The notes below the pieces were generated by a model that was given only the letters and a program-made list of their open reading frames with translations, was not told the origin of the DNA and ran no database searches. From positions 51,476,174 through 51,540,173 of the forward strand of contig OW121740.1 in NCBI GenBank assembly GCA_933228675.1: a stretch of DNA of 64,000 nucleotides, given 5' to 3'. Position numbers and translations under genes: made by a program. Numbering within the stretch: position 1 is the first letter of the stretch; every line of letters starts with the position of its first letter. The DNA comes from Stomorhina lunata. Taxonomy: Eukaryota > Arthropoda > Insecta > Diptera > Rhiniidae. Positions 13,701 to 28,000 of this stretch are shown one piece after another.

Positions 13701-16700
13701 TCAAAAAATAAATTATTTCTTGCACTATGGATAAATTTTGTCTAAAATAGTAAATGCATATTTTTTTTAGAACACTCTTTATGTGTGAGGTATAATCGAA
13801 TTGCGTTTTCGATAAATAGAGAGTATCCGATATGTATAATTTGTATGGCTCCTCCATATTAATCAGACTATATTTGACCGATGTTGTCTTTGAGAGTTAT
13901 TTGTATAGACCCGCAATTAAATATTGCACAAATTTATCTGACATAGATGTGAATACACGGCGTTGCCCATGTCTACGCATCTAGGGTATGAATATTATCT
14001 ATAATATCATTTTTGATATTATAGATAAATATCTCAAAGATAAAGTTTCTGTTCGGATGATAATCTTCGCTTTATGTTGATATTTGTTGGACACAGTAAT
14101 AATTATTCGTATTTATTCAGTCCCTCAAATTATACATAATGTGTGGTTTTCGCTCTGTCTAGAATTAGGGATTGAGGTCCTATGCTCCACTGGGAGTCAA
14201 GGATAACAGAAGAAGAAGAAGAATTAGGGATGAGATGGCCTAACCAACCATCGAAACGCGTCGAGGAAAGGTTTCCCCAGCAACATTTTTTGGTTTATCA
14301 AAAAACTATTTATTACAATAATAAATAATTGTAATAAATTGGGGTTCTTAGTGCAATACACTACAGTAAAACTTTTTAATTAAACGTTTGATGTCCCAAA
14401 ATTTTTATAAACCTTTTTGATAAAGTCTAGTATTCATAAAAAATTAGTTAAATTTAAAACGGGATTAAGAACTCACACTGCTCCTATCCCGTTTTTTCTA
14501 TCAAACTCTGTTGGAAAATCGGATTTATTAAGTTTAAGATCTACCTTCAAATCTTATAAATAGTATAATCTGCTTCACCAACCTACTTTTTTTTATTAAT
14601 AATTATTAATAATTATTTGATTGATAAACGTACAAAGTATGAAGATATTAACATTTAAATTTCTAGGAATACACTCGAAAAAGTATTTCATTTGTAGGGG
14701 GACAAAGTTCCCCAAAGGCGATTTTAACACATTTGGTCTAAACAACTACCATTGATGAAAAGGTCGATTGCAGAAGATTTGAAGGCTATACCTTGGTAAA
14801 AAGATACTTGAAAATAGGTATTGTATTATAGTTGTATTTGGTAAAAACTTAACCTGCTGCAATCCATTCTATTTGTGCCTAAAGTGCTTTCATGCGCAAA
14901 CAAATTTATTTATTTTTTGTATTGTACCTATACACAATGGATGACCCCTACATATACATTGTAATGGAATTAGGAAGAAAGGTTGTGGAAAGGACTACTA
15001 CTAATTGACTACTCCCTCTATTGTAGTCAATTAGAACCTTTGGATTTCATAATTAGAGGTGTAGACCATTCGTGCTGTGCAGCTAAAAAGCGAGTTTTTT
15101 ATAGTGTGTCGTGCGATCCACTAGAAAATCGACTACAAAGGGATGAGGCCTTGTTGACTTGCATTTGCTACGGTGAAATGTAAGGGTTTCAGAAACAATA
15201 TTCCTAATTTCGTTTGAGCACATGTCAATTAAGTAGCGTTAGAACAGTAAAATGTAACCCACATTACGACGATACTCCAATGAGGCAATAGAGTTGGCTA
15301 CCCTAAGCGCCTTCGCCCTCTCTTGTACACGGTCGAGAAGCTCCAAAATAGACTTTTAAGCACCGGCCTATACATGAGAGTTGTATTCCATTTTTGGTAG
15401 GAATTAAGTGGTATAGATCCTAAGGAGATCAGTTGGAGTGAAGTATGTCTGACAACGCTCTGTAAAGTCGAGGCACTTGAATGCTACTTTCGACACTTGA
15501 AAAAAGTGTTTAGTCTAACCGACATCACACTGAATTTTTATGCCTAGACTATCAAGAGTTTCTGATTTCTCAATATTTATACCACCTATAATTGTAAACC
15601 ATTGTTCGTAACGCGTGTGTGTTACCACACAACATTGGGTCTTTCGAACTTTGAAATCGACCCTTTTTAAACGACTCCAATTGGATATTATAGATAGTTC
15701 GGAATTAGGCGTATCATTCATGGTTTGCCTCTAGGAATTGATCTCCAACATCTTTGGCCTATAGTTGAATGACAAATGTTGCTATCATCTGCAAAAGAGT
15801 AGATAGAATTGGAAGTTTGACATAGAAGGTCACTTAAAAAGATTAGAAATAGAGTAGGAGAAACAAAAGAATCTTGTGGTACCCTCGAATTAATCTTAAA
15901 CTCATCGGAAAATATCCCATCTATAACAACTCTTATAGTGCGATCTCTGAGAAAGTTCAGTATTTCTATAATATCGAGAGCTATAACTTTACTTTCACCA
16001 AAACGGTGAATAGAACGGCAACATTTTTTCGATAAAAAGGCTTATACATCACCGGTAGTGAACCGCCGTGGTATAGTAGGTTATTCATCCGCCTAGCATA
16101 CCAGAGGTCCCCAGTTCGACCGCCGGCCAGACTCACTTGAAAAAAATAAATTAAAAAAAAGCGGCTGTTCACCTCATAACTCAGCCATCCACTGGTTATT
16201 GAGTATTAGGCTATGTAAAACTTCTCGGACTAATTCATTTGTCGCTCGGAGCCGGAGTTAAAACGTAAGTCCCTTTCAATGAGTCTCAAAAATAGAATAG
16301 CGCGGAACAAATTGCTATTAAGCGGTAATGTGAGGCTAGCACATTTTTTCTAAAAACTTCACAATGTCTGCTTGTCTTTCTGCTAAAGGCATGATAGGGC
16401 CTGAACGGAAGGAGTTAGCTCAAGAATATTCATCATTTCTTGCAATATATTGGTATTGTTGGCTCGCAATTGACTATAGCATCGAGGTAAACATCTTACA
16501 AAACAGGAAAACTACTAAAAAGAATAGGGTATTTCTCTCTGTCTGTTCGCCAGTTGAAAGCACGATAGCGCCTAAACGCACAAAGGTAGAACAACAAAAT
16601 TTGACAACATAATTTTTGATTTGTTAGGAAAGTTATCAGCATTAAATCGATTCCCGGTCAGGGTTATATGGGAGATTTCACTAAATGTGAATAGAGCTCG

Positions 16701-19001
16701 CCCATTTTCAATATTGAACTTTTCAAGAGATCAGAAATACTTTTGTCAAATGTTGTCCCTCTAGAAAATTTATTTTAGGCGCTATCGCCCTGAATATCAA
16801 TATTGTACAACGTCTTAATACTAAATGTCATCATCGTATCTTAGGCGAAGTTATAAGGGATCAATTGTCAAACGTGAACGGATTTCTCCCAATTGCAATT
16901 AAAAAATTTAAATTTTTGTTGATATGTGAGATACTTACGTACATATGTAGGTTTTGAACGGATATCATGTAATTAGCTGCATTTTTGTACTTCCTAGGAA
17001 GATTACCTATAATTTGTAATACATTCTCAAATGTTATCATAGTGTTCAAAAGTCAGACACAAAATTAAGATTATTGCTAAAATCAGATTTGTGGAGCTCC
17101 TGGATTTTACACAAAATTTTAGGATATTGTCCCACCCTGAATTTTATCATTGTCGATTAAAACACCATCGCTTAAACGCTAAATTATATCTACCACAAAT
17201 TACCGAATGCATCAGGATTTAGGTAATCCCCTGCGAAGGACGCTATTAAATTTCATCAAAATAAACACCTGAGATATCGACAAATCAGGAGCTCCAAAAA
17301 CTTGACTACAACTGAAAAAATTACAGACAGGTAGACGGACGGACAAAAAAAAACAGACGGACGGACGGACAAACAAACAGACGGACGGACAGACAGACAA
17401 ACAGACGGACGGACGGAGGTCGCGAAATCGATTCTCCTGCCGATTCTGAGTTGATCGGTACAATTTGAATGGTATTGGTAATCAGATTTGTGGAGTATAG
17501 ATTTTAGAAAATCCTCACACAAAGAACGATGTCAAATTTCATCACAATCGGTCCATAAACACCTGAGATATCGCTAAAACAATACTTACAAAATGTAAAC
17601 AAAATTTCTTAGACACGTACTTTGGGCAATTTGCTGTACATCAAATGTAGTGTTATGGCGATATCTTAATTGTTTATGGACCGCTTCTGATAAAATTTAA
17701 TAACGTGCTTGGCGGGGGAATTTCCTAAAATCTGATATAAAATTTATGCAGGTCCGTGCTAAAGGAGGATGGTTTTTCCTATTTCTACATTTCATTTTTT
17801 CAACAAACATTCTCTAATGCGAACTTTGGGCAATTTGCGATACATTTAATTCAGTGTTTTGGCGATATCTCAGTTGTTTATGGACCGATTTTGATAAAAT
17901 TTTACAGAGTGCTTTGGGAAACTATTTCCTACAATCTGATATATAACATATTATCACATGTACACCAGGAGTATCATTTTTATCTTGTTATTTAAAAGTG
18001 TGTTTCAATCAAAAATTTTAAAATTTTCGTCTAATTTTTGGTATTGGTAGTTTCCATCTCTGATGTTTTCGCCAACTATTTTATTTTTTAAGAGAAAAAA
18101 TGTTTACTTAATATTTAAGAGAACATGAGGGAGTTTAAACTTTAAAAATTTCGTTATTTGTTTATTTGTTAACGTTTTTATTTGTTTGCAAACAAATTGT
18201 CTTAATTAAATTCCGTTGAATTCATTGTTTACGACTTTTTGTATTAAAAATACACAAACTTTTCGGGTTAAACCCGCTAATGATCTTCTGTCATTCAAAT
18301 GATAAGAGTTCATTTTAAATGTTAAAGAAGCTTTTTAATGATTAATTGAAGTTTCAGGAAAAATGTTATGTACAAGTAAAAAAAAAAATATTGTTTTTTT
18401 ACAATCTTAAATGAACTATTTTTATAGAAATCTTATTTAAACACAATTTCTATCTATTACAATTGATCGTTTTATTTAAGGATCTTCTTTTAAGAGTGTG
18501 GTTTAACCAGTTCATCAAAATAATCTTAGATACATACAAATTGTATGCTTTTAAGAGAACTTTCTTCCACAGACTTTTTTTGTATATTTATACAAAAATA
18601 TCTTTTTACGATGAGTAAAAAAATATTTTAAAATAGAACATTTTTTAATGTACTTTTTTTTAATATTTCTTGATAAACTTGATTTGACTGAGGAAATTCC
18701 TAAAAACTTTTTGTTAGAGATAAGCTTCAGGATTGCATTGAATAGCACAAGTTCACATAATTCAACTTTTTGCTTTATATTTCAACATTACTACATTTTT
18801 TTCATTATGGTCTTCTAATTATAAAAACGTTTGAAATTTATTTTTCTTTAAATGGGTTGACTTTAAATTTTTTTTTATAAAATTTACCATTATTGAAAGG
18901 TCTGATCCATTGATTTTATCGTACATTTGGAAATGAGATGTTTTATTTTGTTGAATCTTATCTTATCTTATATTCTATAATAATTGTATGTATATATATA
19001 C

Positions 19002-19061
<60 letters not shown>

Positions 19062-22000
19062 GCTATCTCGAAAACGGCTCTAACGATTTTGATAAAATTA
19101 CCCTCTAAGAGGGTAAAAACGGGTAAAAAGGGGAAAAATTGAAAACGCTATATCTCCTAAAGTAATAGGTATAGAACCTAAATTTAAACAGCTATGAAAA
19201 TAAGCGGACAGGTGTTTCGTACTTTTTTGAAACTATGTCCGATAGGGGGTAAAAAAGGGTGAAAATAGTTTTTTTTGTACCTTTTTAACCCACTCTTATA
19301 TTTTAAACTAAAGAATACAGAAAGAAACTTTGTACTGCAATCAATAGATGTAAAAGAAACATGAAACACGTATTTGGTACTTTTTTGATTTTGGAGTCAA
19401 AATGGGTAAAAAAGGGATAAAATGATAACTTAACATCTCCAAAGTAATATGAATAGGAACATTATGCTAACTGCGTTTTAATAAAATGTACCGAATTCAA
19501 TTGACACCAAAAAAGTACCAAATATGCATATGGAACTTTTAGAAATTAGGGAATAAAGATGGCGCCACTGAAAATTACTAAAAATTAATTAAATCGTAAA
19601 CTGTACATTTGATCATGCTATGATCTTTAGCAAAGTTGTAGCGCATGAGCCGGCGAAGGCTTTTTAGTTGGTATGAATAATTTCCGACAGGTGGCGCTAC
19701 AGAAACTTACTCAAAGTCAATTTAATCGTAATCTGTACATTTAATCATGCTACAATCTTTAGCAAAGTTGTTGCACATGAGCCGACGAAGGTTTCTTAGT
19801 TGGTATGAAGAAATTTCGACAGGTGGCGCCACTGAAATTTACTCAAAGTCAATTTAATCGTAAGCTGTACATTTAATCATGCTATATTCTTCAGCAAAGT
19901 TGTTACGGATAAGCCGAAGAAGGTTTATGAATTGGAATGAGCAAAGTCCGACAGGTGGCGCCACAGAAAATTACTCAAAGTGAATTAAATCGTAATCTGT
20001 GCATTTGATCATGTTATAATCATAAGCAAAGTTGTTACGAATAAGCAGACAAAAGTTTCTTATATGGTATGAACAACTTCAGGTGGCGCCACTGCAAACT
20101 ACTCAAAATGAATTAAATCGTAAACTGTGCATTTGATCAGACTATAATCTTTAGCAAAGTTGTTGCGCATGAGTCGACGGATGTTTCTGTTGGTATGAAT
20201 AATTTCTAAAATTATTAAAATGAATTAAACTGTAAACCATAGCTGTACATTTCGATTATTTTTATATAAAATTTTGAAAAAAATTTAATTATTTTGTTAT
20301 TTAGTGTACTTACAAGGAATATAATTAAGTTAGAATTATTTAAGATTGTTTAAAATAAAATAACAATTTGCATGTGGTTTTCTGGATTTATTATGTTAAG
20401 TTATTATTTAAAATTATTACATTTCAAATACAAATTTTGAAATGAAATCAATATTTTTTTGCAAAAATTGAAATAATTTAAATTTGTATTCCTTTCAAAG
20501 AAATAAAATATTTCTTTATTTCATTTTATTGCTTGTAAATAAAATTAAAATTTCTTCAAAACTCCCAAAATTTTTTTATTTAAGAAAATTTAGCTTGAAT
20601 AATTTTATTCACAACAAAATTTTTGGAATAATTTTAATTCAAACTAATTTTTTTGATTATTTCAAAATTTTCTGTGAACAGTAAAAATAAAATATTTGGA
20701 GAATTTATTTCAAACAAGATTTTTTGACTATTGAAAATCGTTTACAGATTTTTTAAAATAAAAAAAAGATTAAAAAATTAGTGATGACGATGGTTTTTAG
20801 TGTAATGATTATAATCATAATAATGTAAACGATAGTGTTTGAAGTGGGTAAGAAGATCGGACATAAATTTTAATTTACAAATATTTTAATCTTAGCGATT
20901 TAAGTATAGAAATAATTTTATCCTTCGTCATCATGGGTGGAAAGGGTATATTGGGTTTGTGCTGCATTTCTAATGCAATAAAATATAAGTCTTACATCTA
21001 TCTTTAAGTACACCAATCAACTCAGAATCACATTCTAGGTGAATTTAACGATGTTCGTCCAGCCTGCTGACTAAATATCCAAGTAAATTTATTATAGTTA
21101 TGGTGAATATATTTTCCAACGACCAACAAAACACATTTTTTATTATATTATATAACATTATATAATTTTGAATAGAGAGTGTATCTTTAGTATTGCATTT
21201 TAGGGTGTCAACATTTGTGGTCTTAGGTATGAGCCTTAATTTTGATTCAATTTAAATTGAGGTTCGTAGCTGATCACAGTTTTTTGATAAAACAAGTAAA
21301 AACAACAAGTGCCGGTCAAGACCGACCATATGATACCTTACACTAAGGTGAAACAAGATCCAAGTAAACAAACTTGTATGAACTTTTTTTATATTTTTTA
21401 TTGCGCAATTGGTCAAGCGGTCGATCACCGATTGCAACGAAATTTGGTGCAAAGATTTTTATTTGTATAATAAATATTTCTTCGAAATTAAATACAAAAT
21501 ACACGAATTTGTGTCAAAATTTCTATTCCGGGAATTCAGATCAATGTGAGTTCTCCGAAATAATAGATCGATTTCAGCCAATTTCATTAAAGTTTTTTGC
21601 GACCTATATTTTAATTGCGAAAATTACGGAAGATCCCAATACTTTTTGGACAAAATCGTAATGTATTCCTTAATGTGAAATTAAAAAAAAAACTACTTCA
21701 TTTTGATACCCTTTACTACTAAGGTTGAATATGGATCAAAAGCTTTACAGATTTTTCTTAAAGCTTAAATACATACATATCACCCACCTAGCTGGAGTGT
21801 TAAATCGACTCAAGATGGTGAAAAATATAAAAATTAGCACAGATATGTATCTTCGAATTTATTAAAATTTGTAACGTTATTGGTCCATATCATATAACCA
21901 TAGATGTGACTATAGAATTATATTACTAATAGGATTATCTTACTCGCTTATACATAAGTTTGTAATGCATAGAAATATGTGTACATTGTAATCACGATAT

Positions 22001-25000
22001 ATTGACTAAAATTAGCATGGATCTTTGTTTTGGAACTAGGATTATCTATCGGATATAAGATGTATCGGCCAATTGAACACAACACCATGGTTTAACGAAA
22101 TCAAGTTTTATACTAATGTATACCTAAGAAAAAAGTATCTTAGGATGTGGAACATAGTTTTTTAATACGGAAACCAATTTTCGCTTGTATGTTTTTGTTA
22201 TTATTATTTTTTGTTTTATTTTTCAAATCTCAAAATAAATAAATTTATTTATATTAAATGTTTGAAGATTCAAAAAATTCTACAATATTGTATGAAATAA
22301 ATTTTATTCTTCATTTTTTGGTTTGAATAAAATTAATCAAGACAAAAAGTTTGAAATAAATAAAAAATTTTAATATTTTAAAAATTTTGTTTGAAATAAA
22401 ATTGTTGGAAAAATATGAAATTTTTCAATATTTGAATAAAAAAATATCGAATATTATTCTTGCTAGTATTATTAAAATATATTAAATTTTGATATTTTTG
22501 TTTAGAATGAAGAATATTGAATTCAAAAATTTTCAAATAATTTTCTGAAAAATTTATTTCTATTAAGAATAATAATTTATACTTTAATTTAATTTCTTTT
22601 AGAAGGAATAAATCAAGCAAATAATTTAATTTAAAATTCATGAAATAGAATAACAATTATTCATATTAAGTAACAAATAATTGAAATAATTCAAAAAGTA
22701 GTTTTATTTTTTATTTTAATCACACTATACAGCTATGCTGTAAACTATGCAAACTATGTGTTGGTCGGACAAAATAAATAAAATAATTCAAAATTAACTG
22801 AATATTTGTACAATGTCTTTCCTCTAAATTTATTTTAGCACTTTATAATATAAAATATATAAAAACTTTAAAATTTGCCTCAAAATGCATATCATAAAGC
22901 TCCGAGCAAGGCTCGGTCAACCAGGTACTATAAATAAAAGCTTATAAAATTATCTTAGTCAGTTATTAGTTTTAAACAGTTTTTTATAAAAAGATTTTTT
23001 TCAAAATATATCCCATTATTTTAATCAAAAGTTTTACACACATAAGTATATTGCAGTGGGATCTCAATTTCTTACAATTATTTATTGTTGTTTTTATTGA
23101 TAAAATCAACAAATTTTAGTGGGGTAACCATTTCTTCGATGGTTGGTTAGGTTATCATCATCTGGTAAAATATCCCTATTTCTAGGCAGATCGAAAACCA
23201 TATATAATAAGCGAGACAAAGTAATTACGAATTATATTGTCTAAACAAATATCAACATAAAGTAAGTGTTATCAACTGAACAAAAATACACGCTATAAAG
23301 CTGATAAATAGCTGATCAAATTATCTTTAAGTCGTGTTGAAAACTGTTTTTTATAAAAGGGTTTTGTTCAAAAATTATGGGTTGTCAAATATTTCATTAA
23401 AAAGTTTTACATAGATGTATTGCACTAGGATTCCAATTTATTGCAATTATATATTATTCTAATAAATAAATCGAAGAATATTTGTCGCAAAAAACCATCT
23501 TGGTTTTATCAAAAAACTATTTATTGCAAAAATTGGATCATAATTACTTGGAATCCTAGAGCAATACACTTAGGGTTTGCAGTTCGGTTTTAACCGAAAC
23601 CGAAACCTCGGTTTTTTATGCCTCAAAACCGAAACCGAAAACCGTAGAAAAAACCGCGGTTTTAGCTATTTATTTTTCATAATTTTTTGCTGGTATTATT
23701 TAGAAATAACATTAGCTTATCATAAATTTGCACGTAATTTGTCTATTAAATGAAGCAAAATAATGAAACAAGCAAAATGTGTTTACAATGGACGAATGGA
23801 CAGGTATAAGGGGAAGACGGTATATGAACGTAAATATTCACGATTCTCATGGTAAATTTTATAACCTGGGCCGTATTTTAGGAACGTGTAATTTCAAGCA
23901 AACGCAAGAAACCATTAGACAAAGGCTAATGGAGTTTAATATTTCACTTGATATAAACATCGTAGCATGTACTATAGATTGAGCAGCAGCCAATATCAAA
24001 TTTGTATCTGAAAATCAATTTTGAAGACGGCGACGATGAAACTTTGACTCATTTAAAACCGATTGCCCATATACATTTGAACCTGATCGGTATTTCAAAA
24101 ATTCGTCAGTTCGTTATAATATTTTACAAACAAGCGTTAAAAAGCATCATAATAGCGAATTAAGTTTACTCTTAGATTTCTGCTTCTAAAACAAAGTATT
24201 CATGAGAGTTTAGAAATGCTATCGACCTTAGATTTGCTTTATTCTATCGACTTTGAAATTGTAAATTCTTTAAAACCGTTGCCATTTATAAAAAATACTA
24301 TTGAAGCAATGTCGCTCGGATGCAAATATTATTCACGCTAAAGGTGCTCTGCAGTTTCTCCAAAAGAAACATGACTTATTTAAGAAATGCCTCATATTTA
24401 AAAAACCTGAATTATTTTCCTCAATTTAGTATTAAATTATAATATGTTTTAATGAAGTTATCTAAATTTTCCTACAAATTTAAACTGAAATAGTTTTATT
24501 TAAAAAACCGAAAACCGAACCGAAACCGGCCGGTTTTAGGTGTTTTAAAACCGAAACCGCGGTTTCTCATTTTCACGGTTTTTTGCAACCCCTAAATACA
24601 CTAATGCAAAACTTTTAAATTTGTTTGATATATTTAACGGATTCGAAGTTATTTGCACTTCAAGGTCAAAAAGGTTTTTTTTTTTAATTTCCTTTTTTTA
24701 ATTTTTAAAAATTCCTAGAAAATCGACTATCACAAAATCCCATAATTTTTATTATATGAATATTAAAACTAAAATTACAATAAAAATCTAAGTATCTATA
24801 TTATTTATTTTGTATTTTTTGTATTTTATATTAAAACATTTCCGTCTTATATGGGAGCTAGGACCAAATGTAAACCGATTTGCATAAAATTTAGCAATTT
24901 CATTGCAGTTTATATAGAAATTATGTTTACAACAAATAATCACGAAACTGTCATAATTTTCAGATTTAGGAATGTTTATGTGATTTTCTACGCATTTAAG

Positions 25001-28000
25001 TGGCTTTTATCAGAAGGATTTATCTGGAAGCTATGATCGAATATAGACCGATTTTAACAAATTTTTCTACAGTGATTTTTATAAGCAATGTTAAAATTAA
25101 ATTTTATACAAAATTTCTAAAATTTGTGGCCAAAATCCTAATTCCGAAAAGTAAGACCTAAAGAAGTAATTCGAAATAATGGACCAATTTTCCCCAATTT
25201 CGATAACGGTTGTTCCACTGCCAGAAAAAAATGTCTGCTCAAAAAAAAAAAAAATAAATAAATAAATAAATTTTGATGCCAATATCTCCAAAACTGTAGT
25301 TTTTCTATAGAAAAAGTAAGTTTTTCTAAAGAAAAAGTAAGTTTTTCTATAGAAAAAGTAAGTTTTTCTATAGAAAAAGTAAGTTTTTCTATAGAAAAAG
25401 TAAGTTTTTCTATAGAAAAAGTAAGTTTTTCTATAGAAAAAGTAAGTTTTTCTATAGAAAAAGTAAGTTTTTCTATAGAAAAAGTAAGTTTTTCTATAGA
25501 AAAAGTAAGTTTTTCTATAGAAAAAGTAAGTTTTTCTATAGAAAAAGTAAGTTTTTCTATAGAAAAAGTAAGTTTTTCTATAGAAAAAGTAAGTTTTTCT
25601 ATAGAAAAAGTAAGTTTTTCTATAGAAAAAGTAAGTTTTTCTATAGAAAAAGTAAGTTTTTCTATAGAAAAAGTAAGTTTTTCTATAGAAAAAGTAAGTT
25701 TTTCTATAGAAAAAGTAAGTTTTTCTATAGAAAAAGTAAGTTTTTCTATAGAAAAAGTAAGTTTTTCTATAGAAAAAGTAAGTTTTTCTATAGAAAAAGT
25801 AAGTTTTTCTATAGAAAAAGTAAGTTTTTCTATAGAAAAAGTAAGTTTTTCTATAGAAAAAGTAAGTTTTTCTATAGAAAAAGTAAGTTTTTCTATAGAA
25901 AAAGTAAGTTTTTCTATAGAAAAAGTAAGTTTTTCTATAGAAAAAGTAAGTTTTTCTATAGAAAAAGTAAGTTTTTCTATAGAAAAAGTAAGTTTTTCTA
26001 TAGAAAAAGTAAGTTTTTCTATAGAAAAAGTAAGTTTTTCTATAGAAAAAGTAAGTTTTTCTATAGAAAAAGTAAGTTTTTCTATAGAAAAAGTAAGTTT
26101 TTCTATAGAAAAAGTAAGTTTTTCTATAGAAAAAGTAAGTTTTTCTATAGAAAAAGTAAGTTTTTCTATAGAAAAAGTAAGTTTTTCTATAGAAAAAGTA
26201 AGTTTTTCTATAGAAAAAGTAAGTTTTTCTATAGAAAAAGTAAGTTTTTCTATAGAAAAAGTAAGTTTTTCTATAGAAAAAGTAAGTTTTTCTATAGAAA
26301 AAGTAAGTTTTTCTATAGAAAAAGTAAGTTTTTTTATAGAAAAAGTAAGTTTTTCTATAGAAAAAGTAAGTTTTTCTATAGAAAAAGTAAGTTTTTCTAT
26401 AGAAAAAGTAAGTTTTTCTATAGAAAAAGTAAGTTTTTCTATAGAAAAAGTAAGTTTTTCTATAGAAAAAGTAAGTTTTTCTATAGAAAAAGTAAGTTTT
26501 TCTATAGAAAAAGTAAGTTTTTCTATAGAAAAAGTAAGTTTTTCTATAGAAAAAGTAAGTTTTTCTATAGAAAAAGTAAGTTTTTCTATAGAAAAAGTAA
26601 GTTTTTCTATAGAAAAAGTAAGTTTTTCTATAGAAAAAGTAAGTTTTTCTATAGAAAAAGTAAGTTTTTCTATAGAAAAAGTAAGTTTTTCTATAGAAAA
26701 AGTAAGTTTTTCTATAGAAAAAGTAAGTTTTTCTATAGAAAAAGTAAGTTTTTCTATAGAAAAAGTAAGTTTTTCTATAGAAAAAGTAAGTTTTTCTATA
26801 GAAAAAGTAAGTTTTTCTATAGAAAAAGTAAGTTTTTTTATAGAAAAAGTAAGTTTTTCTATAGAAAAAGTAAGTTTTTCTATAGAAAAAGTAAGTTTTT
26901 CTATAGAAAAAGTAAGTTTTTTTATAGAAAAAGTAAGTTTTTCTATAGAAAAAGTAAGTTTTTCTATAGAAAAAGTAAGTTTTTCTATAGAAAAAGTAAG
27001 TTTTTCTATAGAAAAAGTAAGTTTTTCTATAGAAAAAGTAAGTGTTTCTATAGAAAAAGTAAGTTTTTCTATAGAAAAAGTAAGTTTTTCTATAGAAAAA
27101 GTAAGTTTTTCTATAGAAAAAGTAAGTTTTTCTATAGAAAAAGTAAGTTTTTCTATAGAAAAAGTAAGTTTTTCTATAGAAAAAGTAAGTTTTTCTATAG
27201 AAAAAGTAACTTTTCAATGGAAAAAGTAAGCATTCCTGTAGAAAAAGTAAGTTTTTCTATTACGTCTTCAAGACAATTTTGTTCTTAATCCATTTATGTA
27301 GTTTTCAAATTTAAATTGGACAAATCAGTTTTAAGAGATGGTAAGCTAACTAGGACTACCTCATCAGAAATCCAAAATTTAAAAAAAATTTTAGAATAAT
27401 ACATAAAAAATGGTTAAACTTGGTTGTAATTTTGGCTGTTGACTAGTGTAAGACTCAAAATAGATTACGTGTCTCTATATTGTAGAGTTATCCGGCACAA
27501 ACAGCTAAATTTTATGAAATGATTTTATAGATTTTATAAAAATATACTAATATTTTTTTTTAGATGCCGGATGTCCCCTTTACACTTGGCAGTGCAACAA
27601 TGGCCAGTGTATTAAGTCGGAAGACTTATGTGACGGTAACTATGATTGTGTGGATAAATCCGATGAGACTGTAGAGGAGTGTCTGTTCAGACCATGTCCA
27701 AATTATGCCTTTCAATGTGCCTATGGGGCCTGTATAACCGGTAACTTCAAATGTGATGGCGTCGTCAATTGTGTAGATGGCTCGGATGAGACTAGATACC
27801 TATGTGAAAATAATGTAAACTATGAAAAAGAAATTCAGGGAAAATGCCAGTAAGTCGACTAAAGCCGAGTTCAGAAGTGCAACGAAATTTTTTTTTTTTT
27901 TTTTATATAAAAAAATCTTTCGTTGCCCCTGTCAACAAATAGGCCTATGGTTTAAATTAAAGTCGAATGTTTTATATTTGAAGTCTAAATTTATTTTAGG

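Noticed and set aside
17212..17522. Frames with Pro-Ser-Val-Cys-Leu repeats
   Set aside because: They translate the GGAC/AGAC simple repeat on the minus strand.
25097..27217. A 706-codon open frame on the minus strand with a 7-residue repeat
   Set aside because: It is the 21-bp satellite read in frame. A repeat length divisible by 3 without stops keeps it open. There is no promoter, domain or codon signal.
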